Below, in pieces: positions 19,199 through 26,680 of a stretch of 36,136 bases of DNA; position 1 is the stretch's first letter; each line of letters starts with the position of its first letter. This stretch comes from an uncultured Bacteroidales bacterium (GTDB taxonomy: Bacteria > Bacteroidota > Bacteroidia > Bacteroidales > WCHB1-69). The notes under the pieces are model-generated. The model saw nothing but the letters and a program-made list of their open reading frames with translations, was not told the origin of the DNA and did no database searches. The translations under genes and the position numbers were made by a program. The DNA is taken from positions 1-36,136 of the forward strand of contig CAJOKR010000022.1 in assembly GCA_905235135.1 (NCBI GenBank), in the 5' to 3' direction.

Positions 19199-20374
19199 TC
19201 AGTACTCCACCTTCCTCTTCTCTATCTCATTTATAGGACCTCGCTCCTTACAGTTCGCAACTCGAACTAGCCAGTTGCCCGCTGTATCAAACTCCTTGTA
19301 AGTATAGGTAATCGTATAGGTTTGCTTCTCGTTCGAGTCGTACTGAACAGTCTTAATCACGTTGTCATTTTCATCGTAGAAATATTTGATGTAGTCGCCT
19401 GTGTCCGTGAAATTTTTCTCATCGGGATTCTTTACTGACAACTTTATGAAGACTACCCGGCCTTTGTCATCATATTGCAGTGTCTCCCACTCCTCCCAGT
19501 CTTCCTCGCAACCAATAACCAGGTGGACACGTTTTATAATTCTGCCGTCCGAGTCTCTGACCAAACCAAACTCTGGAATGTCTGAGAAGACAAAAACACC
19601 CTCTGGCACATCCTTCGTCGCCTCCTTGAACTCCTCATAGTCTGCGGCAAAATATTCACCCTCCATATCCTCTATTTTTTTACCGCCCTTCAACCCATTG
19701 ACTCTGACCAGATTCCCAGACTGGGAGAACTCAAGGTTACAACTTATCCATTCCGTCCCGAAGTAATAAACTATCACATCAACATCCCCATTCTGTATCA
19801 CTTTCTTGACATTCCCCTTCAGCCCGAAAGCGGCAAGGTCGGTATATGCAGTTTTCGAAACATGATCATCATCAGGGCGTGTCCCCGTGTTGATGGTTTT
19901 CACATACAAATCAAGCTCCTGGGTAAAATTAAAACCCGTAACAGATCCTCTTTGGTCAAAATCAATATTCACCTCCTGATTTCGGGCACCCGTATAGGGA
20001 TTGCCCAATGGTTTCAACTCAATCGCAATATTCCGAACTTGATAACCTGCGACTGTCCCCGAACTGTTTTTCACGCGATGACAGTGCTCCACAATGTCAT
20101 CATCCACAATTCTGAAATGCACCGCATTCCATATCTTATTAATGCTTTGGGTGGTGCGTTCGTCTATATCAATACCCGAGTAGCTGATAGCGGAATGATT
20201 CGTTTCAGCCCGATTGATGGCAGTCAGTAAGGCTGAAACTTGCTGTTCCATCTTACTTTTGAGTGCGGCGTTTTCAATACCGTCGGAGAACTCAAAATGC
20301 ACAATATCTTGCGCGTGAAGAATCACGCAAACCGTGCAGAAAAGAAATATTGAGAATATCCTTTTCATCATCAT
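19199..20374 (-). CDS. Exported protein with duplicated N-terminal domain and YD-like C-terminus
   Basis: 391 residues with a signal peptide (MMMKRIFSIFLFCTVCVILHAQ). Three consecutive ATGs (20374, 20371, 20368) could each start it. Residues about 23-165 are nearly the same domain as in the 320-residue protein at 23965-23003 (shared FEFSDGIE, ALKSKMEQQ, LLTAINRAET, VHFRIVDDDIVEHC, YQVRNIA). The rest differs: a segment beginning FGLKGNVKKV, then KYFYDENDNVIKTVQYD and TAGNWLVRV, resembles YD/RHS-like beta repeats. The gene lies 82 bp after the frameshifted small gene. I do not recognise a specific function; a periplasmic or surface location is inferred. Confidence 0.88.
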   Translation of the reverse strand: MMMKRIFSIFLFCTVCVILHAQDIVHFEFSDGIENAALKSKMEQQVSALLTAINRAETNHSAISYSGIDIDERTTQSINKIWNAVHFRIVDDDIVEHCHRVKNSSGTVAGYQVRNIAIELKPLGNPYTGARNQEVNIDFDQRGSVTGFNFTQELDLYVKTINTGTRPDDDHVSKTAYTDLAAFGLKGNVKKVIQNGDVDVIVYYFGTEWISCNLEFSQSGNLVRVNGLKGGKKIEDMEGEYFAADYEEFKEATKDVPEGVFVFSDIPEFGLVRDSDGRIIKRVHLVIGCEEDWEEWETLQYDDKGRVVFIKLSVKNPDEKNFTDTGDYIKYFYDENDNVIKTVQYDSNEKQTYTITYTYKEFDTAGNWLVRVANCKERGPINEIEKRKVEY

Positions 20375-20456
20375 TTTAATCTAATACTGTCTTTAACTAT
20401 TCTTAATTGAGACATGAGACTTAAGACTTTGTAGTTGGCACAAAATCGCCAGTTCC

Positions 20457-20898
20457 CTATTTTGCCCGAACCCCATAACGTTCCAAATATCGGAAAAAGT
20501 TTTCGTGATTCAACATGACATATACGACTCCCTTTATCTTACCCGAGGTGGTCACCACCGGTTCCTTTTCCAACTGACAGGTCACGTATATCATGTAATT
20601 ATCGTTCGATTTGAACAAACTGTTTTCGTTTCGCCAGTATTTGGCCTCTTTGTTGGATAATGGACGGCCATTGTTAAAACCGTCCACCCCCTTCAAGAGC
20701 AAAGTGGTCAGAAGTGCCTCATGCATTTTTTTCCACATCAATTTTCTTATCCACTTCAACCTGAACGGAGAACAAAGTTGTCTTTTCGGCCTGTTCCAGC
20801 AAAGTCACTTCGCTATCATACGTCTTTTGGGCCATCGTCGAAGTCGCAAGCATGGTCATCGACAGAAATAATAACGACAAATGTTTCATCTTCATCAT
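20457..20898 (-). pseudogene. Small exported protein split by a frameshift in a 7-A run
   Basis: The ATG at 20898 directly abuts the previous stop (20901-20899) and opens a 59-residue frame with a signal peptide (MMKMKHLSLLFLSMTMLATS TMAQ) that ends at a TGA at 20721-20719. A second frame continues to 20457 and would otherwise start at the poorly placed ATG at 20759. The switch falls on a run of seven A on the coding strand (20732-20726). With six A the reading becomes continuous, ...KKIDVEKMHEALLTTLLLKG..., for a 146-residue exported protein. It could be a genuine mutation, a sequencing or assembly indel, or a slippage site. I do not recognise the family. Confidence 0.7.
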
Positions 20899-21675
20899 TT
20901 AAAAATGAATCATGGGTTCTTCCGTGGAGGTGAAGAACAATTTAACGTCGTCATTCAATAATTTCATGATTTCCTTGTTGCCTTTTGTGATTTCGCAAAG
21001 GGTAAGCTCTCCGCTCAACACTTCTTTCACTTTGGCAGTACCTACCGTTTTGTAAATCTTGCTCCCTGCAATTTCGGATTCCATTTGCACGTTAAAATAC
21101 AAGCCAGGACATATCCCGATATTCGAGCCACCGTCAATGACCACTGTCTGCACTTTGTCTTTCTTCACATCTTGAACCACTTTGATGGGTACCGAAACCA
21201 CTATTCCGTTATCAACCAAGCGACGGCATTCCTGACTGCTCATTTGAAGAGTTGCTTCCAAGCATTTCTGCCGATCTTCATTTGATGATGAAGTGAAACT
21301 GTTACGTGTGGCCATTATTTTTCCCGTACGAGCATCTTTCAGCACCAAATTAAACGTGATCTTGCCATCATAATAGTAATATGTTTCCTTTGTCAAAAAA
21401 CGAGTGCCTTGTTTTCTTTCCATCGACAAGTTCCCAAGAGTGCATGTGATAATAAAATCAACATTTTTCGCCTCATTGGAATTGTTTCTCACACTATTCC
21501 AATCTACCACATTCACACGGCATCTGGGCATACTCGCTATACAAGCATTGTGCATTTCAGAGCTGTAATTACCTGTGAAATCACCTACAGCAACTGTGGC
21601 TTTCCTTTGGGCAACTTGTGCATTCAGTTGCATTGCAAAAAGACATAAAACAATCAGAAAGTAATTTTTTTTCAT
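20899..21675 (-). CDS. Exported CsgG/FlgT/LpoB-like protein
   Basis: 258 residues with a signal peptide (MKKNYFLIVLCLFAMQLNAQ). The mature start, KATVAVGDFTGNYSSEMHNA, resembles the opening strand of CsgG/LpoB/TolB-N-like domains. The middle (VDFIITCTLGNL, ITFNLVLKDARTGKIMATRN) fits a domain that describes itself as acting on a periplasmic fold of that kind. The end (GGSNIGICPGLYFNVQ, IYKTVGTAKVKEVLSGEL, LCEITKGNKEI) resembles the small beta-barrel of the FlgT C-terminus. Such proteins sit at the outer membrane and often act as accessory or assembly factors. There is no lipobox cysteine. The stop abuts the start of the frameshifted small gene, suggesting translational coupling. Family assignment is moderate. 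Confidence 0.85.
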   Translation of the reverse strand: MKKNYFLIVLCLFAMQLNAQVAQRKATVAVGDFTGNYSSEMHNACIASMPRCRVNVVDWNSVRNNSNEAKNVDFIITCTLGNLSMERKQGTRFLTKETYYYYDGKITFNLVLKDARTGKIMATRNSFTSSSNEDRQKCLEATLQMSSQECRRLVDNGIVVSVPIKVVQDVKKDKVQTVVIDGGSNIGICPGLYFNVQMESEIAGSKIYKTVGTAKVKEVLSGELTLCEITKGNKEIMKLLNDDVKLFFTSTEEPMIHF

Positions 21676-21738
21676 ATCAACTAATTTTTTAAATTTTAAT
21701 CTCGGGTTTTAATTTCATAATACAACTATTCCAAAATT

Positions 21739-22998
21739 TTAATCATCCATGGCTAAACGGAATCCAATGGCAGGAGAAGCATCTTCTGGATCACGATGCG
21801 AGCGCGTGGTGGATCGAAGAGCCCAATCCGTTGTGTCCTCGTAAGCCCCACCCCGGACAACACGATGATAGCCTTTCTGAGGTCCGGTCGGGTTTACGGA
21901 TTTTTCCGTAGGATACGTACCAAACCAATCCTGACACCATTCGGCCACATTGCCACTTATTCCTTTGATACCTAATACATTCACACCGCTATTCGAGACT
22001 GCCTTACACGATGTTAGTTTGAACACTGAACCCGCAGGGATCTTCTTGCCATCCTCAGCAGCACGGCCACGTGCGGCATATTCCCATTCCGCTTCCGTGG
22101 GCAGACGGAAATGGGAGCCGCTCCGCTCATTTAACTTTTTGATGAATTCCTGACAGTCGTCCCAAGTGACGTTGCTTACCGGCAGTTCTGGAGACTGTAC
22201 CATTGACGGATTGCTACCCATCACCTCTTGCCACAAAGCCTGTGTGACTTCCGTGACACCTATACTATAATTCCGAAGAATCACTTCATGAGGCACCGCA
22301 ACATTAAGCGTTGCTCTGTTGAAATTGTCCGAAGTCCCCATGGTGAAAGTTCCTCCCTTGATTTTGGCCATTTCGTATGAAATACCGTTCAGCGAGAAAG
22401 TTCCGCTCGCATGTAAGGTGACAGTATGGTTCAACACCTGTTTGGGATTGATGTCCACGGCCAATTTTTCGTCGTTATAACCATCGTGGCGAAATTCTAG
22501 TTCATGTTTTCCCACAGGAACTACAATCTCATTTTTGTTGTCTTTCAAGCTCCCTTTTAACTCGCCATCCACATAGACATTCGCGTCTTTGATATTGCAA
22601 GTCAATTTTATGGTTCCCGTAGGACCTTCGTATGCGATTTGAGGTTTTTCAACACTCATCACGTAGGTCACATTACTTTGGATTCCCTCAAATTCGTATC
22701 GCAACGGCAAAAATTTTGTCGATTTGATGGTAAGCCAATTGGCACCCTGTATCATATAGATCCACCATTCACCGTCCTTATATTCCGTCGATATAATATC
22801 CCCTTCGAAAGTCGCATCAGGCAATACCAAACCCAGCAGGACAAGACCGCAACGTGTGCCATTGAGATCTTCTTTAGGGAATTGCACAGCATAGGTCATA
22901 GTCAAATCCGGATGGAAATCCAGTACCTTCAGGTTCTGTGCCGAACCTGACACTTCCACCATTCCCAACAATACAAGAAGAAATAACAACTTTCTCAT
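21739..22998 (-). CDS. Exported PEGA-SUMF1 (FGE-like) protein without catalytic cysteines
   Basis: 419 residues with a signal peptide (about 1-20, ending GSAQ). Residues about 22-125 form an N-terminal domain I do not recognise. Residues about 128-192 are a PEGA domain (ANVYVDGELKGSL, VPVGKHELEFRHDGY). Residues about 205-419 are a SUMF1/formylglycine-generating-enzyme fold: KGGTFTMGT, VTEVTQALWQEVMGSNPS, FRLPTEAEWEYAARG, GISGNVAEWCQDWF, RVVRGGAYED and IGFRLAMDD. Active FGE carries cysteines just after the RGGS motif; here RGGAYEDTTDWALRST has none, so a structural role is likelier, as in GldK/GldJ-type gliding proteins. The start lies 4 bp after the previous stop. Confidence 0.92.
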   Translation of the reverse strand: MRKLLFLLVLLGMVEVSGSAQNLKVLDFHPDLTMTYAVQFPKEDLNGTRCGLVLLGLVLPDATFEGDIISTEYKDGEWWIYMIQGANWLTIKSTKFLPLRYEFEGIQSNVTYVMSVEKPQIAYEGPTGTIKLTCNIKDANVYVDGELKGSLKDNKNEIVVPVGKHELEFRHDGYNDEKLAVDINPKQVLNHTVTLHASGTFSLNGISYEMAKIKGGTFTMGTSDNFNRATLNVAVPHEVILRNYSIGVTEVTQALWQEVMGSNPSMVQSPELPVSNVTWDDCQEFIKKLNERSGSHFRLPTEAEWEYAARGRAAEDGKKIPAGSVFKLTSCKAVSNSGVNVLGIKGISGNVAEWCQDWFGTYPTEKSVNPTGPQKGYHRVVRGGAYEDTTDWALRSTTRSHRDPEDASPAIGFRLAMDD

Positions 22999-23002
22999 GT
23001 CA

Positions 23003-23965
23003 CTACAACTTGAAATTCTTCAAATTAAAAATCTTGTCATCATCCTCTTCCATAGGCTGCCACGTTCTGACGAGTATTGTCGGACTTTCCTCGTTTGTGA
23101 AATCCCATATAATAAAAACAATGCCCTCATCGCTATAGTTGGAGGAAGACCAGCCTTGCCTAAGCGTTACTCCATAAAAATTGGGCTTTGACCCATGACG
23201 TATCACAGAAATGTCGTCGAAGTGTACATTGATGTAACTGTTGTTCGAAAACACCTTACGCAAATTGGCTAAATATTGCTGCTTACCCATCGTGGTATAT
23301 TCTACCTTGGGTTTGGGCACATCGCGGTCAATCCGTTTCATCACTTTACCTGTAACAATAAGAGCATCCTCGCTAAAAACCTTTTCCATGAAATCAATAT
23401 CTTTCTTGTTATATGCATTGCGGAATTGTTCCACCCAATACAATATCTGCATTCTGCGGTCCAAATCATCAAGGCGTTGCCCCTCTTTGATAAGTCTCAC
23501 ATACTGGTTAAGCCCCAAGGTTATGTTGAAATCGGTAATGACGCCCTTAGGACTGAGATTGATACAAACCTCCTGATTCAGGTCGCCCGTATAGGAATCG
23601 TCAAAAGGTTTCATTTCCACGGCAATATTCCGCACCTGGTAGCCGAGTACCACCCCCGAACTGGTTTTTACGCGAAGACAGTGCTCCACGATGTCATCAT
23701 CCACAATCCGGAAATGCACATTATTCCACATCATGCCAAGGCTCTGAGAAGCGAGATCATCAATTTCAATTCCCCAGTAATTAATGTCTGAATTATTTGT
23801 TTCAGCTCGATTAATGGCGGTCAGCAGCGCTGAAATCTGCTGTTCCATCTTACTTTTAAGTGCGAAGTCTTCAATACCGTCGGAAAATTCAAAACGAACG
23901 GCATCCTGTGCGTGAAGCATCACGCAAGCTGCGCAAAAAAGGACAATTGCGAATATCTTTTTCAT
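23003..23965 (-). CDS. Exported protein with duplicated N-terminal domain and NTF2-like C-terminus
   Basis: 320 residues with a signal peptide (MKKIFAIVLFCAACVMLHAQ). Residues about 21-160 are the domain shared with the 391-residue protein at 20374-19199, including VHFRIVDDDIVEHC and YQVRNIAVEMKP. Residues about 180-310 look like an NTF2/SnoaL-like domain: LYWVEQFRNAYNKKDIDFME, KVFSEDALIVTG and a later IVFIIWDF, a pattern of helix plus curved sheet. Catalysis is not implied. It starts 7 bp after the stop of the 279-residue gene and ends 4 bp before the PEGA-SUMF1 gene, so it is part of the compact operon. Location periplasmic or outer membrane by inference. Confidence 0.9.
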   Translation of the reverse strand: MKKIFAIVLFCAACVMLHAQDAVRFEFSDGIEDFALKSKMEQQISALLTAINRAETNNSDINYWGIEIDDLASQSLGMMWNNVHFRIVDDDIVEHCLRVKTSSGVVLGYQVRNIAVEMKPFDDSYTGDLNQEVCINLSPKGVITDFNITLGLNQYVRLIKEGQRLDDLDRRMQILYWVEQFRNAYNKKDIDFMEKVFSEDALIVTGKVMKRIDRDVPKPKVEYTTMGKQQYLANLRKVFSNNSYINVHFDDISVIRHGSKPNFYGVTLRQGWSSSNYSDEGIVFIIWDFTNEESPTILVRTWQPMEEDDDKIFNLKNFKL

Positions 23966-23972
23966 ATTTTAA

Positions 23973-24812
23973 TTATTTTGCAAAGTTAAACCATAATGCA
24001 TTCATACCCTTATAATTGTCTAATTCGGACGTTGTCATGTCACGAAAACTGACCCTTTCTTTCGTACCAGGTCCTAATATTGTATTGACGCTCCCGTCTT
24101 GGGAGAAAATGAGCCAGAAAGCACTTTCCGGCTTCTGACAATTGTCGGGAGTGCCATATTTTTTGATTTTATATTCCGCCTTCATGCGATTAAGTTTAGC
24201 CCTCACTTCGTTGGAATCACCACATTTAAGCAAATCTTCAATGGCCATCATTTGCCATGCAGGAAGCCCAGGGTCGTTCACTGCTTTTGGAACGGAAACT
24301 TGTGCTTTATCACTTGCGGTTGAAGGGGCAAGAGTTGTAGCGGCTTGCACTTGTTTTTCCTCCATCTCCGCAGCTTTAAGATTCGTCACATCAGCCTTCT
24401 CTTTCACTGTTTTATCCAAACTTGGGGACACCGGAGTCTTCGAATACTGTGTCTGTTGTTGTCCGATTCCGAGAATGGCATTAACATCGCTCTTTTGCAC
24501 ATAAACGAAGACCCTGTACTGTGTACCGCGCATCATTTCCAATGAACTCGTCTTGGCATATATTGATTGTCTGAGCGCATCACTCAATGTAACGGTTTTC
24601 TGATTCAATTCAAGATACTCTTGAACCTGCGACATCAGCGTTGTTCGTGCTGCATCAAGTGCTTTCTCGGCCGTTTCTAAGGTCGCCTCCGAATAAAGGA
24701 AAGCGGCGTCTCTTTTGATCTGATTGATTTGTTTTGAAACCGATTCCTCCTGGGCAAAGGATGGAACCAAAATAAACCATGCTAACAAGCAAACAAATAG
24801 TTTTCTAATCAT
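23973..24812 (-). CDS. Exported protein of unknown function (279 aa)
   Basis: Signal peptide MIRKLFVCLLAWFILVPSFAQ. Residues about 25-75 are probably helical (INQIKRDAAFLYSEATLETA, EKALDAARTTLMSQVQEYLE), followed by GTQYRVFVYVQKSDV. An Ala/Pro/Ser/Thr-rich linker spans roughly 120-175, and a C-terminal domain starts at about PAWQMMAIEDLLKCGDSNEV and includes SAFWLIFSQDGSVNTILGPG. I do not recognise a family. The start overlaps the previous gene by 8 bp (24805-24812) and the next gene begins 7 bp after its stop, so it is firmly inside the operon. A periplasmic role is inferred from the signal peptide. Confidence 0.9.
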   Translation of the reverse strand: MIRKLFVCLLAWFILVPSFAQEESVSKQINQIKRDAAFLYSEATLETAEKALDAARTTLMSQVQEYLELNQKTVTLSDALRQSIYAKTSSLEMMRGTQYRVFVYVQKSDVNAILGIGQQQTQYSKTPVSPSLDKTVKEKADVTNLKAAEMEEKQVQAATTLAPSTASDKAQVSVPKAVNDPGLPAWQMMAIEDLLKCGDSNEVRAKLNRMKAEYKIKKYGTPDNCQKPESAFWLIFSQDGSVNTILGPGTKERVSFRDMTTSELDNYKGMNALWFNFAK

Positions 24813-25923
24813 TTTCCTGAAATAAAGTTTTAATGTTTGATATGGGTACGTAACTGTTCAACCGAGCCTGGATAGTTCCTGTCTTCTCTCCCAAAACCGA
24901 CGGATCGAACGTCATTTTCATCACGTGGCAATACCCTAATTCCTCATTGCGCATAAGCAATTCACCATGTATCTGGTTGTTTTCCATTCTTTCGGCCCCG
25001 AAATAAGGTTTGCAGCCTGTCTGCAAACAGAACGCAACCCAACGCCGAAGAGGGATTTGAAAATGATCCTTCTGATAGCCGTACTTGACCAGTTTGACAT
25101 CCAACACAAACGGATACTCCATCTCCACACCCGTCACAAGATTGGCCATCGTTTCTTTCGGGTAATTCTCACTGTACAGCAAAGAGAACTCCCCCTGATC
25201 ATTTTTTTTATAGTAGCGATTGGAGTTCAGTTCAACCAAAAACAAAGAGTCACCTCTAAGATACCAAAGCAAACTATCACCAAGGGGGTAAAACATAGAA
25301 TCGACAGGTTCCGTCTGTACGGTTTTCTCCACGCAAACGCAGCTCATGTCGGCACACAATGTATTTTCGGCTTCGGTCACGTCCAATCCAGAAATCAAAT
25401 GATAATTAGTAGGATAAGTTAGTGTCAAAAGTCGTTTTTGTTTATTGGAAGAGTAAAAACTGACAATATGTATTTTCCCTTCATTCAAAGTATTCTGAAC
25501 AATGAACGTAGTGTCGGTAGCAATCACTTTCAAATCACTGAAGCCGCCTTCCCAAAATTCCACTTTTTCATCATACAAATACTGGCTAATGGGGACACCA
25601 TAGAAATCCGGGATGTCGGCGGTCAGTGCCATCCGTTCGATAAAATCGCATTGCAATTCACTCAGGCAATGGCGTTGTGTGGGAGTGAACAACGAATATC
25701 CGATATGGGTCACCTCTCCATTTCTGACAATGACCGTAACAGGATATCCCTGGTACTGCAACGCCTTATAAAACAAGCCATCATTGTCTTGGCATGGCAA
25801 ACCAATAAAATCGGCAATGTGCTCAAGTTGCGAAGATCGGTACTCCTGGGCAAAAGCAATCCCAAAGCCCTCCCAAAGGATGAGAAGGCTCAGGAAAATT
25901 GCCATTTTGCGTAAACTAATCAT
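24805..25923 (-). CDS. Exported protein of unknown function (372 aa)
   Basis: Signal peptide about residues 1-26 (ending GIAFAQ). The mature protein begins SSQLEHIADFIGLPCQDNDG and contains a run of strand-like segments (VTVIVRNGEVTHIGYSLF, DSLLWYLRGDSLFLVELNSN). Six or more cysteines are present, including CADMSCVC near residue 190, which is unusual for a periplasmic protein and could form disulfides. No known domain recognised. The start overlaps the upstream stop as TAATG (one base shared) and its own stop overlaps the next start by 8 bp, so it should be translationally coupled to both neighbours. Confidence 0.9.
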   Translation of the reverse strand: MISLRKMAIFLSLLILWEGFGIAFAQEYRSSQLEHIADFIGLPCQDNDGLFYKALQYQGYPVTVIVRNGEVTHIGYSLFTPTQRHCLSELQCDFIERMALTADIPDFYGVPISQYLYDEKVEFWEGGFSDLKVIATDTTFIVQNTLNEGKIHIVSFYSSNKQKRLLTLTYPTNYHLISGLDVTEAENTLCADMSCVCVEKTVQTEPVDSMFYPLGDSLLWYLRGDSLFLVELNSNRYYKKNDQGEFSLLYSENYPKETMANLVTGVEMEYPFVLDVKLVKYGYQKDHFQIPLRRWVAFCLQTGCKPYFGAERMENNQIHGELLMRNEELGYCHVMKMTFDPSVLGEKTGTIQARLNSYVPISNIKTLFQEND

Positions 25924-26660
25924 TAAGCTCCGATATTAAACCATTTATGAGTGCCATCATTACGTTGTAGTTCCCCCTGAATCAGTTCTCCATTCTTGCA
26001 TTTGGAATTGCGAACATTTTCACCAGCTTTAATCTCAAGTTTGCCGCCGACACCATCCTTCAGATCCAACGTGTAGGGTTTCTGGAATTTCAGAGCTCCG
26101 CCTCCACCATGGGGTTTGCCGCCCTGCATCGGTCCCTCGTAGGTGGCCACGCCTTTCCATTTGCAGGTCCCCCAGTTTCCTGTATTCACAACAGGTTTAG
26201 TTAATTTTGCTTTAGCGATGGAGTCAGCAATACGAATGGAATCTTCCTCATGTTGCTTTTTTGCAAGTTGGATTTCCTTTGCTATACGAAGGGAGTCTTC
26301 TCTACACTGCACTTCTGCCTCTCGCAAAGCTTCTGCTCGACTGATGGAATCTTCGACACGTTCTTTCTCCTGTTGTTGGATTTCCAATTGTCGAGCTTCT
26401 TTCTTGGCAATAATTGAACTGAAGAGGAAGTAGCCGCCCACCACCAAGCCGATGGCAACGGTGGCGATGCCGATGCGCTTCAAGAGGAGCTTCTTTTTAT
26501 TGTCAAAACCGCCTTTGCCACCAGTGTTGTTGTCAGCCAGTTCAAGGGGTTGGTGGCAATGTTGGCATACAAAATTGATGTCGTCCACGATCTGGATTTC
26601 TTCCTTGTCGGCCAAGGGACAGTTTACATAATTTCTACAAATACCTTTTTTTTCAGCCAT
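25923..26660 (-). CDS. Zinc-ribbon / TM / coiled-coil / MORN-like membrane protein
   Basis: 245 residues, no cleavable signal. Cys8, Cys14, Cys32 and Cys35 (GIC-x5-C ... CQHC) form a likely N-terminal zinc ribbon in the cytoplasm. A basic stretch (NKKKLLLKR) leads into one transmembrane helix at about 62-84. Residues about 85-150 are a charged, Ala-rich coiled coil with repeated EDSIRIADSIAK-type segments. The C-terminal ~90 residues contain YEGPMQGGKPHGGGGALKF, reminiscent of a MORN repeat, and would lie in the periplasm. The layout suggests a bridge between cytoplasmic and periplasmic parts of the system. It starts 20 bp after the tubulin-like gene and shares a base with the next start. Confidence 0.9.
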   Translation of the reverse strand: MAEKKGICRNYVNCPLADKEEIQIVDDINFVCQHCHQPLELADNNTGGKGGFDNKKKLLLKRIGIATVAIGLVVGGYFLFSSIIAKKEARQLEIQQQEKERVEDSISRAEALREAEVQCREDSLRIAKEIQLAKKQHEEDSIRIADSIAKAKLTKPVVNTGNWGTCKWKGVATYEGPMQGGKPHGGGGALKFQKPYTLDLKDGVGGKLEIKAGENVRNSKCKNGELIQGELQRNDGTHKWFNIGA

Positions 26661-26680
26661 TTTATTGTGTTTTTTGATGA

